Positions 14,445 to 22,426 of a stretch of 33,355 bases of DNA are shown here, in pieces. The notes beneath the pieces were generated by a model. It was not told the origin of the DNA and did not search any database. It worked only from the letters and a program-made list of their open reading frames with translations. Source of the DNA: Thermodesulfovibrionia bacterium (GTDB lineage Bacteria; Nitrospirota; Thermodesulfovibrionia; UBA6902; BMS3Bbin08). Within the stretch, counting starts at the first letter, position 1, and the number at the start of each line of letters is the position of its first letter. The stretch is from the NCBI GenBank assembly GCA_030694425.1, contig JAUXYI010000063.1, positions 121,150 to 154,504 of the forward strand, written 5' to 3'. Both the position numbers and the translations under genes were made by a program.

Positions 14445-17102
14445 TCAATGCGCTTCTGACCAGTTTTTACCGACTCCAATGTCAACTTTAAGCGGGACAT
14501 CAAGCTTTACTGCATTTTCCATTTCTTCTCTGACAAGTGATTGAACCTTGTCTTTTTCTTTTATTGGAACTTCAAACAGGAGTTCGTCATGCACCTGAAG
14601 GAGCATTTTTGTTCTGAGTCCTTCTTTTTTAAGTCTCCTCCAGATATTTATCATTGCTATTTTGATAATATCAGCAGCAGAGCCCTGTATGGGAGTGTTC
14701 ATTGCAAGTCTTTCCCCAAGCTGTCTTATGTTTTTATTTGTGCTTTTAAGCTCTGGAATTGCCCTTTTCCTCTGGAATATGGTTGATACATAACCTGTTT
14801 CAGCTGCCTTGTTGATTTTTGTATTTATATAATTTTTTACTCCGCTGTGTCGCATAAAATATGTATCAATATAAAACTTTGCCTCTTCAGGATGTATGCC
14901 AAGCTGCTGGCTTAATCCATATGGACTGATGCCGTAGACAATGCCGAAATTTACTGTCTTTGCTCTTCGTCTCATTTCAGATGTTACATTTTCAGGCGTT
15001 ATCCCGAATAATTCACAGGCAGTTCTTGTATGTATGTCGCCGTCATTTTTAAATATCTCTATAAACCCTTCGTCCTGACTCAAATGCGCAAGTACGCGAA
15101 GCTCTATCTGGGAATAATCAGAAGACAAAAGAAGACATCCGTTTTCTGATATGAAAGCTTCTCTTATCCTCTTGCCCCATTCGCCCCTGATAGGGATGTT
15201 CTGAAGATTCGGGTCTGAACTGCTGAGTCTTCCTGTTGCTGTTACAGTCTGGTTAAAAGACGTATGAAGCCTGCCTGTATGGGGATTGATAAGCCTTGGC
15301 AGGGCATCCACATAAGTGTTTTTTAGTTTTGATAATGTCCTGTGTTCAAGTATCTCTTTTGGAAGCTCATGTTCCAGTGCAAGTTCCTCAAGCACGCCGA
15401 CATCCGTTGAAAACCCTGTTTTAGTCTTTTTTAAGGTTCTGAGTCCAAGTTTTTCAAACAGGATTTCCTGGAGCTGTTTTGGCGAATTGATATTAAACTC
15501 CTCGCCTGATAGGAAATATATCCTTTTTTCAATGCCAGCGAGTTCTTTTTCAAGTTCTTTTGAAAAGCCTTCCATCAATGGCAGGTCAATCTTTATACCT
15601 GCTATCTCTATGTCTGCAAGGACTTCAATCAGGGGCATTTCTATATCACAGAATAATTTTGCAAGCCCTTCTTTTTCTATTTCTGTTTCAAGAATATATT
15701 TGAGTTTCAAGGTTACCGCAGCATCTTCTCCAGAATATTTAGTTGCATCTTCTATAGAAACTTCGCGAAAATTTTTCTTGCCCTTGTCAGTTATGTCATT
15801 AAAGGAAAGTTTTTTAATTGAGAGGTAAGTCATGGAGACATCTTCAAGATTGTGGTTTGTTTTATTCGGATTCAGAAGATACGAGGCAAGCATTGTGTCA
15901 AAGGCAATGCCTTTTAAATTTATAATTTCATTTTTTAAAACTATAAGGTCATATTTTATATTGTGTCCGGTCTTTTTAATTTCAGGATTTTCAAGAATCA
16001 TTTTTAGCTTTCCAAGGACATATTCCTTTGATAACTGCTTTGGCATTCCGGGATATGAATGTGCGAGCGGTATGTAATAAGCTTTCTCAGGCTCTATAGA
16101 AAAAGAGATTCCAACAAGTTCGGCTATCATCGGCAATTTTGATGTGGTCTCTGTATCAATGGCAACCTCATTTTTTATAGAGGCAACAGCAGATTCAAAG
16201 GTATCTTTATCAAGTATAATTATATATTTTGCATCGTGCGAGAACGTATTCTCCCCTTCAGGAATAAGCCTAAGCAGACTGCTGAATTCAAACTTGCGGA
16301 GGAAATCTAATAATTTTGTCCGGTCAGGTTCTTTCGGTTTAAATTCTTCTATAGATATCTCTAATGGAACGTTTGTATCGATAGTGGCAAGCTTAAGGCT
16401 GAGTTTTATATTTTCTATATTTTCAGATATTGCTTCTTTGAGTTTTGGTTTTTTTATTCTGGAATGATTTTGAATAATATTATCAATGCTGCCGAATTCT
16501 TTTAAAAGGCTTACAGCAGTTTTTTCTCCGATGCCATGCACCCCTGGAATATTGTCAGAGGCGTCTCCCATTAATGCAATAATTTCAGGGAAGCGTGATG
16601 GCTCAACGCCGAACCGTTCAACAACGTCCTTTTCCTCTGTGATTTTGTCCTTCATTGTGTCATAGGTTTTAATCTTTGGGCTTAAAATCTGGTTTATGTC
16701 TTTATCTGATGTGATAATGTAAACATCAAGTCCCTCTTTTTCAGCCTTTTTCGCAATAGTTCCAAGCACATCATCAGCCTCATAGCCTTCTATTTCTATG
16801 TTTGAGATGTTGAATGCATTTATGATTTCTTTTATAGGTTGAATCTGTAGCTTGAGTTCATCAGGCATGGCCGGCCTGTGAGCTTTATATGCTTCATATG
16901 CTTTGTGTCTTTCAGTAGGAACAGGCGAATCAAAAACAATCGCAAAATAATCAGGTTTTTTTTCTCTTAAGACTTTAAGGAGCATATTGGTAAAACCAAA
17001 GATTGCATTTGTCGGAAAACCACTAGCGTTAGAAAGTCCTTTAATTGCGTAAAATGCGCGGTAAATATAAGAATTACCATCTATGAGATACAGGGTGGGC
17101 AT
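14445..17102 (-). CDS. polA: DNA polymerase I
   Basis: The 885-residue enzyme has all three domains and serves Okazaki-fragment processing and repair. The 5' nuclease domain (1-290) has LIDGNSYIYRAFYA, GYEADDVLGT and LMGDASDNIPGVHGIGEKTA. The proofreading domain has intact AIDTETT (Asp316, Glu318), GHNIKYD and YSGEDAA, so 3'-5' activity is likely. The polymerase has motif A SSDYSQIELR (Asp662), motif B RRRAKTVNFGIVYG (711-724) and motif C QVHDELLFEV (Asp839). It ends GVGKNWSEAH, the normal C-terminus. No strong ribosome site precedes the ATG. The vapBC pair begins just after it, with the TA promoter inside 30 bases of the stop. Confidence 0.98.
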   Translation of the reverse strand: MPTLYLIDGNSYIYRAFYAIKGLSNASGFPTNAIFGFTNMLLKVLREKKPDYFAIVFDSPVPTERHKAYEAYKAHRPAMPDELKLQIQPIKEIINAFNISNIEIEGYEADDVLGTIAKKAEKEGLDVYIITSDKDINQILSPKIKTYDTMKDKITEEKDVVERFGVEPSRFPEIIALMGDASDNIPGVHGIGEKTAVSLLKEFGSIDNIIQNHSRIKKPKLKEAISENIENIKLSLKLATIDTNVPLEISIEEFKPKEPDRTKLLDFLRKFEFSSLLRLIPEGENTFSHDAKYIIILDKDTFESAVASIKNEVAIDTETTSKLPMIAELVGISFSIEPEKAYYIPLAHSYPGMPKQLSKEYVLGKLKMILENPEIKKTGHNIKYDLIVLKNEIINLKGIAFDTMLASYLLNPNKTNHNLEDVSMTYLSIKKLSFNDITDKGKKNFREVSIEDATKYSGEDAAVTLKLKYILETEIEKEGLAKLFCDIEMPLIEVLADIEIAGIKIDLPLMEGFSKELEKELAGIEKRIYFLSGEEFNINSPKQLQEILFEKLGLRTLKKTKTGFSTDVGVLEELALEHELPKEILEHRTLSKLKNTYVDALPRLINPHTGRLHTSFNQTVTATGRLSSSDPNLQNIPIRGEWGKRIREAFISENGCLLLSSDYSQIELRVLAHLSQDEGFIEIFKNDGDIHTRTACELFGITPENVTSEMRRRAKTVNFGIVYGISPYGLSQQLGIHPEEAKFYIDTYFMRHSGVKNYINTKINKAAETGYVSTIFQRKRAIPELKSTNKNIRQLGERLAMNTPIQGSAADIIKIAMINIWRRLKKEGLRTKMLLQVHDELLFEVPIKEKDKVQSLVREEMENAVKLDVPLKVDIGVGKNWSEAH

Positions 17103-17156
17103 CTATTTTAGAAGTTCCATTTATTTTTTTATGATGAAAATTGCCATATAACTACC

Positions 17157-17339
17157 TAAATTGAGCGATTTTAATTGCTTCCCCTCTATCAAGAGGGGAT
17201 TGAGGGGTGTGTTTTCTTTTATGCTCTTTATTTTACACACCCCTACCCCTCTTTTTAGAGGGGAAAACTACATCACCTGACAGGTGAGATTTAAAATACT
17301 GCAAATACCTTTTTCTTTATTAAAAAATCGCTCAATTTA
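17157..17339. mobile_element. MITE-like element with a second repeat nested inside
   Basis: Terminal inverted repeats TAAATTGAGCGATTTT (17157-17172) and its inverse (ending 17339) match over 16 bases. Inside is a different palindrome built of CCCCTCTATCAAGAGGGG and GGGTGTG...CACACCC, then CCCCTCTTTTTAGAGGGG. It is too short to code. A diverged copy with the same ends and a different filling lies at 20490-20655. It occupies most of the gap between the divergent polA and uvrC. Confidence 0.65.
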
Positions 17340-17486
17340 AGAACTAATAATTTACACTGTAAATAATAGCAGAAAGTAAGTATATACAGCAATGAAGTGA
17401 TATCTTTAAATTCAGAGGGCAGATAGCATTTACCAAACAAGATTAGAAGACAGTTTTGCCGGTAAGATTTTGACTTGAACTTGAGT

Positions 17487-17492
17487 TATAAT
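17487..17492 (+). promoter_or_regulatory. Perfect -10 box six bases before the uvrC ATG
   Basis: TATAAT is followed by CTACTT and then ATG at 17499. A transcript starting seven bases after this box would begin at the ATG itself, giving a leaderless mRNA; no Shine-Dalgarno is present. No good -35 hexamer is seen at 16-18 bases. Confidence 0.35.
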
Positions 17493-17498
17493 CTACTT

Positions 17499-19316
17499 AT
17501 GGAACTTAAAGAAAAACTCCGTGAGGCGCCTTCTTCTTCAGGCATTTATATAATGAAAGGAGCAAAGGAAAAGGCAATATATGTTGGCAAGGCAAAAAAT
17601 TTAAAGAACAGGCTGCGGTCATACTTCCAAAAATCCTCCTCCTTAGATGTAAGAAAATCAAAAATGGTAAAAGAAGTAAAAGACTTTGATTATGTTGTAA
17701 CTAAAAATGAGCTTGAGGCGCTTGTGCTTGAGGCGAATTTCATAAAAAGGATAAAGCCAAAATACAACATCATCCTGAGAGATGACAAAAACTATCCATA
17801 CCTTAAACTAACTGTAAATGAAAAGTGGCTCAGGCTTGAAGTGGCGCGAAGGATTGCAAAAGACGGTTCTTTATACTTTGGTCCATATGTGCCAACAGGC
17901 ATTATGTGGGAGACATTAAAATTCATAAGGCGTAATTTTCCATTGCGCACGTGCAAATATGACCTTGAAAGACCAATGAGGCCTTGCGTCCTTTATCAGA
18001 TGGGAAGATGTCTTGCCCCTTGTGCAGAATCCCGTCGAACAAAACCGGACCATGACAGATATATGGAAACAGCCAGCGAGGTAAAACTCTTTCTTCAGGG
18101 AGAGAAAAAAGAACTCCTTTCACATCTGCAAGAAAAAATGCAAAGGCTCTCTGATGAATTGAGGTTTGAAGAGGCTGCCGGGTTAAGGGACAGGTTAAAG
18201 GCAATTCAAAAGGCATGGGAAACTCAGAGGGTAATATCGCCTGAGCTTGGAGATATGGATGTCATAGGGCTTCATAGGGAGAAATCAGAAGCCTCAATAT
18301 TTATACTCTTTATAAGAAACGGCATGGTTATTGGTCAGAAGGATTTTTTTCTTAAGAAACTCGATGGAATAAAGGACAAAGAGCTGATTTCAAACTTTGT
18401 AGAGCAGTTCTACTCAAAAGAGATGCTTCTGCCATCTAAAATTATTCTGCCTTTAGATGGAAAATTCAAAATGCAGGAACAATGGCTCAGTAAAAAGAAA
18501 AGCGCTCCGGTTAAACTTTCCACTGCAAAAAGTGAAAAGGAATCCGAAGTCTTTAAGATGGCTTTAGAAAACGCCTATCATTCATTTTTAGCACATAAAG
18601 AAACAAAAGTAGATGAGGGACTTTTATCATTAAAAAAACTCCTTAACTTAAAAACCCTTCCCAAAAAAATAGAGGCTATTGATGTATCTAACATTGCCGG
18701 CTCTGAGGCAGTGGGTGCGCTTGTTGCATGGGAAGACAGGAAGTTCGTTAAAGATGATTACAGGCTTTTTAAAATAAAAACAGTTGAAGGAATTGATGAT
18801 TTTGCTATGATAGGAGAGGTGGCAGTAAGGCATTTTAAGGAACTATCAGAGAGAGGGGAGAAGCTGCCGCAGCTATTTCTTATTGACGGAGGCCGGGGAC
18901 AGCTCGAGTCTGTTTTAAAGGCGATGAAGCCTTTTAAATTGCCGATAGAAATTGCAGCAATCGCAAAAGCAAAAGAAGGATTGTCTGACAGGATTTATCT
19001 CCCCGGTAAAACTGATGCCGTGCCATTAGAGCCATTTATGTCATCAACGCATCTGCTTCAGCGGATAAGAGACGAAGCCCACAGGTTTGCTGTAAACTAT
19101 CATAAAAAACTCAGGGCAAAGAGGGTGCTTGAGTCACCGCTTGAAAAGATTAAAGGCATAGGCAAAACAAGGAGACTTATCCTTTTAAGACATTTTGGAA
19201 GTATTGAGGCTATAAGAAAGGCGTCAATTGATGAGATAGCATCTTTAAAAGGGATGAATAAAAAAACTGCCGAGCTTTTAAAGACGTCATTAAACTATAC
19301 TGAAAGCAAAAAATAA
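17499..19316 (+). CDS. uvrC: Excinuclease ABC subunit C
   Basis: From the ATG at 17499 the protein has 605 residues; a TTG at 17475 is an alternative start without a ribosome site. UvrC makes both incisions in nucleotide excision repair. The N-terminal GIY-YIG nuclease has SSSGIYIMKG and YVGKAKNLKNRLRSYF. Next come a cysteine cluster region (RPCVLYQMGRCLAPC) and the UvrB-binding UVR motif RFEEAAGLRDRLKAIQ. The RNase H-like nuclease has AIDVSNIAGSEAVGALV and FLIDGGRGQLESV, and a double helix-hairpin-helix (IKGIGKTRRLILLRHFGS, LKGMNKKTAELL) closes the chain. All catalytic regions are present. It is upstream of a PfkB kinase gene, with a G-rich repeat in between. Confidence 0.97.
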   Translation: MELKEKLREAPSSSGIYIMKGAKEKAIYVGKAKNLKNRLRSYFQKSSSLDVRKSKMVKEVKDFDYVVTKNELEALVLEANFIKRIKPKYNIILRDDKNYPYLKLTVNEKWLRLEVARRIAKDGSLYFGPYVPTGIMWETLKFIRRNFPLRTCKYDLERPMRPCVLYQMGRCLAPCAESRRTKPDHDRYMETASEVKLFLQGEKKELLSHLQEKMQRLSDELRFEEAAGLRDRLKAIQKAWETQRVISPELGDMDVIGLHREKSEASIFILFIRNGMVIGQKDFFLKKLDGIKDKELISNFVEQFYSKEMLLPSKIILPLDGKFKMQEQWLSKKKSAPVKLSTAKSEKESEVFKMALENAYHSFLAHKETKVDEGLLSLKKLLNLKTLPKKIEAIDVSNIAGSEAVGALVAWEDRKFVKDDYRLFKIKTVEGIDDFAMIGEVAVRHFKELSERGEKLPQLFLIDGGRGQLESVLKAMKPFKLPIEIAAIAKAKEGLSDRIYLPGKTDAVPLEPFMSSTHLLQRIRDEAHRFAVNYHKKLRAKRVLESPLEKIKGIGKTRRLILLRHFGSIEAIRKASIDEIASLKGMNKKTAELLKTSLNYTESKK

Positions 19317-19324
19317 GTTTACAT

Positions 19325-19428
19325 ACCCCCTCACCCTAACCCTCTCCTCTACGAGCCATGGCCACAAGGGGAGAGGGGACTCTAAAATCCCCCCTCCCTT
19401 GACGGGAGGGGGCGAGGGGAAGGGTGAT
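19325..19428. repeat. G/C-rich nested palindrome between uvrC and the PfkB gene
   Basis: ACCCCCTCACCCTAACCCTC at the left opposes GGGGGCGAGGGGAAGGGT at the right. Inside, CCCTCTCC...GGGGAGAGGG encloses a GAGCCATGGCC centre, and TCCCCCCTCCC-TTGAC-GGGAGGGGG follows. It ends 12 bases before the PfkB start, next to its AAAGGAG ribosome site. Confidence 0.68.
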
Positions 19429-19440
19429 AAAGGAGTTTTT

Positions 19441-20373
19441 ATGAATATCTATGTCTCGGGTTCAATAGCTTATGACAGAATTATGGATTTTCCCGGAAAG
19501 TTTTCAGACCATATTTTGCCGGATAAAATTCATATTTTAAATGTCTGCTTTACTGTTAATGGACTGATTGAAAAATTCGGGGGCACTGCCGGAAATATAG
19601 CTTATTCATTAAGCCTTCTTAATGAAAATCCCATTATCCTTGCAACCATAGGCAAAGATTATGAAAGATATTTTGAGTGGTTAAAGGAAAATAAAATCTC
19701 AGTCGAGGGAGTCAAGATAATCAATGAAGAATTTACTGCAGGCGCATATATTACAACAGACAGGGCTGATAACCAGATAACAGGATTCAACCCCGGCTCA
19801 ATGAAATATAAATCCGAATACAAATTTGACAACATTAACCCTAAAAATTCAATTGGATTACTTGCACCGGGAAATCTTGATGACATGATTGAATATGCAA
19901 AAACATATAAGAGTAAAGGGATTACCTACATCTGTGACCCGGGACAATCTATCACTGCATGGGAAGGAAAAGCCCTTGCAGAGTGGATTGATGGTTCAAT
20001 GATACTTATCTCCAATGACTATGAGCTTGAAATGATTACCAAGAAAACAGGGAAAAGCAAAAAAGAACTCTTAAAGCTGACAAAAACCATTATCACGACC
20101 CTTGGAGAGAAAGGCTCGCTTGTCAGCAATTCTGAATTTGATATGCAAATCCCTTCAGCTAAAGTGGACAACGTCTTAGACCCAACCGGCGCCGGAGATG
20201 CATACAGGGCAGGGCTCCTGAAAGGCATTGTTACTGGCAAGGACATTAAGACCGCAGCAAAAATTGGTACTGTAGCAGCAGCATACGCAATAGAAAATTA
20301 CGGCACCCAGGAGCACCACTATACATACGAAGAGTTTGTTGAGAGGTATAAGGGCAATTTCGGGGGGATGTGA
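19441..20373 (+). CDS. PfkB-family carbohydrate/nucleoside kinase (adenosine kinase-like)
   Basis: The 310-residue protein starts at 19441, where AAAGGAG lies six bases before the ATG; an upstream frame to 19399 is read from the repeat and is not real. PfkB-fold features are IYVSGSIAYDRIMDFPGKF, the glycine motif FGGTAGNIAYSL, ATIGKD, and the C-terminal signature DPTGAGDAYRAGLL with catalytic Asp and anion hole. The N-terminal 'GS-AYD-IM-FPG-F' and the NYGTQEHHYTYEEF end resemble the adenosine kinase-like/sugar kinase group more than ribokinase, so the substrate could be adenosine or a sugar. It follows uvrC by 124 bases on the same strand. Function in the pathway cannot be told from context. 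Confidence 0.9.
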   Translation: MNIYVSGSIAYDRIMDFPGKFSDHILPDKIHILNVCFTVNGLIEKFGGTAGNIAYSLSLLNENPIILATIGKDYERYFEWLKENKISVEGVKIINEEFTAGAYITTDRADNQITGFNPGSMKYKSEYKFDNINPKNSIGLLAPGNLDDMIEYAKTYKSKGITYICDPGQSITAWEGKALAEWIDGSMILISNDYELEMITKKTGKSKKELLKLTKTIITTLGEKGSLVSNSEFDMQIPSAKVDNVLDPTGAGDAYRAGLLKGIVTGKDIKTAAKIGTVAAAYAIENYGTQEHHYTYEEFVERYKGNFGGM

Positions 20374-20489
20374 GAGTATTGTATAATTTCAGCAGAAAGC
20401 AGGATATTGAGGATATTAAAGCGTTAAGGCATATAAAAAGACATGAAACTGGAAGTAGGGAATAGTTTATTTTTAAAAAAATAATACCA

Positions 20490-20655
20490 AAGCTGAACGA
20501 TTTTTTAGCGAAGACCTTATTTAATCAGAGCATTTTGAGAAAATGTAATCACCTAACAAGTGTCATTCCCGCTTGTCGGGAATCCTTCTGAAAACAAGGA
20601 ATGATTCTGGACAAGCCAGAATGACAAAAAAAGAATCGCTTAATTTAGGTAATAT
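20490..20655. mobile_element. Second MITE-like element, different filling
   Basis: The left end ACCAAAGCTGAACGATTTTT and the inverted right end ACCTAAATTAAGCGATTCTT are diverged copies of the 17157-17339 ends (shared ACC.AA..T.A.CGATT). The filling is a TGTCATTCCCGCTTGTCGGG ... CCAGAATGACA palindrome of the 517-597 family. The rest of the 20374-20916 gap (20656-20815 and 20374-20489) holds no gene I can recognise. Confidence 0.55.
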
Positions 20656-20837
20656 ATAATTATGACGATGTTTATCCTCAATAGGAGGATTGGTGGCGAG
20701 GGGAAGAAAGAGAAAAGCATCAGTCAGTGAAGAGAAACCGCTGGCAGGCGTATAAGGCCGGCAAAATGGAAACAGTTTCTTATGGAAAGGTGATGAGCAA
20801 ACATCGCGCCAAATGAAAGTTCGCTTTTCAATGCCTG

Positions 20838-20890
20838 CTGAAATCACGGCTCGGATACTTGTCTGCCGACAGGCAGGTTGGTAAGATATA
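20838..20890 (+). repeat. Direct repeat copy 1, with 20-base palindrome inserted
   Basis: CTGAAATCACGGCTCGGATA is followed by CTTGTCTGCCGACAGGCAGG (20858-20877) and then TTGGTAAGATATA. The copy at 21487-21519 has CTGAAATCACGGCTCAGATA directly joined to TTGGTAAGATATA. The insert can fold as TGTC/GACA or CTGCC/GGCAG. AAAGTTCGC flanks the module on both sides (20816 and 21532). Confidence 0.7.
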
Positions 20891-20916
20891 AACAGAGAAA
20901 TTAAAGGAGGCAAAAC

Positions 20917-21120
20917 ATGAGAGCTTATGAATACTTGGCAGAGATATTGCCAGATGGGCATCTGTCTATTCCAGAAGACTTAAAGGGTAAACTATCCGGA
21001 GAGTTAAAAATCAGGGTTATGCTTCTGCTCGAAGATGAGAATGCCCAGTGGAGTAATTTTACAGTAGCCGAATTTATGAAAGGCTACTCCGAAAAGGACG
21101 CTATGTATGACAGCCTATAA
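20917..21120 (+). CDS. Putative antitoxin of the PemK/MazF-type pair
   Basis: The 67-residue protein (MRAYEYLAEILPDGHLSIPE...) has a short N-terminal part like AbrB/DUF2281-type swapped-hairpin antitoxins: the EILPDGHLSIPEDLKGKL stretch resembles their DNA-binding strand pattern. An acidic C-terminus (LLLEDENAQWSNF) could bind the toxin. AAAGGAGG lies seven bases before the ATG. It overlaps the toxin gene by 14 bases, with antitoxin first. It sits just downstream of a direct repeat, whose second copy follows the toxin. The pairing is inferred from position, size and partner, not from a recognised family. Confidence 0.72.
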   Translation: MRAYEYLAEILPDGHLSIPEDLKGKLSGELKIRVMLLLEDENAQWSNFTVAEFMKGYSEKDAMYDSL

Positions 21121-21433
21121 CTTCGGCGATATTGTGCTTGTGGGCTTCCCTCATAGTGATTTACAGGGCGTTTCCAAAAGGCCTGCTCTTGTTTTATATG
21201 ATTCAGGAGATCAGGATGTCCTTGTCGCAAGAATAACCACACAAGAATATAACACAGAAGCTGATTATAAAATCATTGACTGGAGAAGAAGCGGTCTTCT
21301 TGCCGAATCATTTATGAGACTCGGCAAACAGGCAACGATTGAAAAGAAATATATCATTAAAAAGTTGGGAGCATTGGCTGAACCGGAACCAGAGACCGTG
21401 AAATCTATTTTGAGAAGGATATTCAAATTATAG
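21107..21433 (+). CDS. PemK/MazF-family toxin
   Basis: The 108-residue protein has the usual beginning of the family: YNFGDIVLVGFPHSDLQGVS, then KRPALVLYDSGDQDVLVARI. Members are endoribonucleases with an SH3-like barrel, and the GDIVLVxFP and KRPALVL segments are its main signature. The C-terminus (TIEKKYIIKKLGAL...SILRRIFKL) is like other chromosomal PemK homologues. The gene overlaps its antitoxin by 14 bases. It is followed by a small gene relic and a direct repeat. Location in a cluster of TA modules and the flanking duplication suggest it was acquired. Confidence 0.87.
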   Translation: MTAYNFGDIVLVGFPHSDLQGVSKRPALVLYDSGDQDVLVARITTQEYNTEADYKIIDWRRSGLLAESFMRLGKQATIEKKYIIKKLGALAEPEPETVKSILRRIFKL

Positions 21434-21459
21434 GTGAAAAGCCTTAAATCGAGTCAATC

Positions 21460-21513
21460 ATGTCTCTTGCTGTTGACAAGCCAATCCTGAAATCACGGCT
21501 CAGATATTGGTAA
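21460..21513 (+). pseudogene. Relic of a lost gene start, copy 1
   Basis: The frame reads MSLAVDKPILKSRLRYW then stop. Its first nine codons match MSLAVDEPI of the second relic at 22319. Five of the base differences are at third codon positions and only one at a first position, the pattern of a once-selected coding sequence. The start and 'RYW' resemble the N-terminus of large DEAD/DEAH or type III restriction-type helicases (…PIxNSPFEEPxRYW); that link is from memory and tentative. Confidence 0.5.
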
Positions 21514-21519
21514 GATATA
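21487..21519 (+). repeat. Direct repeat copy 2, without the 20-base insert
   Basis: CTGAAATCACGGCTCAGATA continues directly into TTGGTAAGATATA. It overlaps the end of the gene relic at 21460. It is 85-90% identical to copy 1 (20838) once the insert is removed, and so shows the empty site. Confidence 0.7.
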
Positions 21520-21596
21520 GAGAAGGCAATTAAAGTTCGCACCTATGAGTCTAAGAGGTGTGGAAAAGATTGTGCATTCGGAAAGGAGTGTTCTAA

Positions 21597-21923
21597 ATGA
21601 CCGAAGAAAGACTTGATTTATTTTTAAAAGAGGCTGTGAAGAGAATCACGGAAAAGTTTATGCCGGTAAGAATTATCCTTTTCGGCTCTCATGCATATGG
21701 TCAGCCTACGCCGGACAGCGACATTGATCTCCTGATTGTCATGGAAACTGATATTGTTCCTCACAAAAGATCAGTGCCGATAAGAAAACTGTTAAAGGAT
21801 CTCGGCATCCCCAAAGATATCATCGTTAAGACTCCCGGTGAATTCGAGAGATTTAAGGATATCGTAGGTACGGTCATTTATCCTGCTGCTCATAAGGGAA
21901 GGGTTATTTATGAAAGGCGATAA
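21597..21923 (+). CDS. mntA: Minimal nucleotidyltransferase (MNT-type antitoxin)
   Basis: The 108-residue protein has the nucleotidyltransferase core: IILFGSHAYGQPTPDSDIDL, with GS, DxD (Asp-Ile-Asp) and the following LLIVME. MNT proteins of this size act as antitoxins; in the characterised HepT-MntA pairs they AMPylate the partner HEPN toxin at a tyrosine. The third acidic residue could be Asp103-equivalent in the KDIIVKTPGEFE segment, but I cannot be certain. AAAGGAGT lies nine bases before the ATG. The stop overlaps the start of the HEPN gene by 14 bases. It lies between the two relics of a lost gene. Confidence 0.9.
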   Translation: MTEERLDLFLKEAVKRITEKFMPVRIILFGSHAYGQPTPDSDIDLLIVMETDIVPHKRSVPIRKLLKDLGIPKDIIVKTPGEFERFKDIVGTVIYPAAHKGRVIYERR

Positions 21924-22314
21924 GTTTGATGTAGTAAGGGCATGGTTTAAAAAGGCGGAAAATGACCTTATCACCGCTGAGCATACACTAACACTTGAAC
22001 ATCCGCCTTATGACACGATTTGTTTTCATGCAGAACAATGTGCTGAAAAATATCTTAAAGGTTTTCTCACATTTCTTGAAATAGAGTTCCCCAAAACGCA
22101 TTCAATTGAAGACCTTGTTTCATTATGCAAGAAGTCAGCGCCGTCAATCGAATCTGAACTGGGCGACGTAGAAATCCTGTCAAGCTATGGCGTTGAGGTA
22201 AGGTATCCTGATGAGCTGTATTATGATATACCTGCAGAGGATGCCCATGAAGCCATTTCTTTAGCCAAGAAGGTAAGGGAGTTTGTCCTCGGTCAGCTTG
22301 GCGGTAAAATTTAA
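21910..22314 (+). CDS. hepT: HEPN-domain protein (HepT-like toxin partner)
   Basis: The 134-residue all-helical protein has the HEPN family signature ICFHAEQCAEKYLKGFL (about 36-52), and AWFKKAENDLITAEH at the start. The C-terminal VEVRYPDELYYDIPAEDAHEA with YPDE-type tyrosines is also typical and could be the AMPylation site. HEPN proteins are often RNases with an Rx4-6H motif; here the expected arginine-histidine pair is not clear to me, so nuclease activity is uncertain. GGAAGG precedes the ATG. It is translated together with the MNT gene. Confidence 0.9.
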   Translation: MKGDKFDVVRAWFKKAENDLITAEHTLTLEHPPYDTICFHAEQCAEKYLKGFLTFLEIEFPKTHSIEDLVSLCKKSAPSIESELGDVEILSSYGVEVRYPDELYYDIPAEDAHEAISLAKKVREFVLGQLGGKI

Positions 22315-22318
22315 GACC

Positions 22319-22390
22319 ATGTCACTTGCAGTTGATGAACCAATAATAAACAACCCCTTTATGAAAACACTTAATTTCTTATGCGTTTGA
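22319..22390 (+). pseudogene. Relic of the same lost gene start, copy 2
   Basis: The frame reads MSLAVDEPIINNPFMKTLNF then LCV and stop. Its first nine codons are a synonymous-rich match to the relic at 21460. 'PIINNPF' is close to the PIxNSPF start of large helicase/restriction proteins. It begins 5 bases after the HEPN stop, where the next gene of an operon would begin, so the lost gene probably followed the MNT/HEPN pair directly. Confidence 0.5.
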
Positions 22391-22426
22391 AAGGAATGGC
22401 CCTTAAGGGGATATTGAAACACAACC

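Noticed and set aside
14375-14503. Longer antitoxin reaching into polA
   Set aside because: The extension covers the TA promoter and operators; the ATG at 14374 has GAGGAGG.
19399-19440. Longer N-terminus for the PfkB protein (MTGGGEGKGDKGVF)
   Set aside because: It is encoded by the G-rich repeat; the ATG at 19441 has the ribosome site and the family N-terminus.
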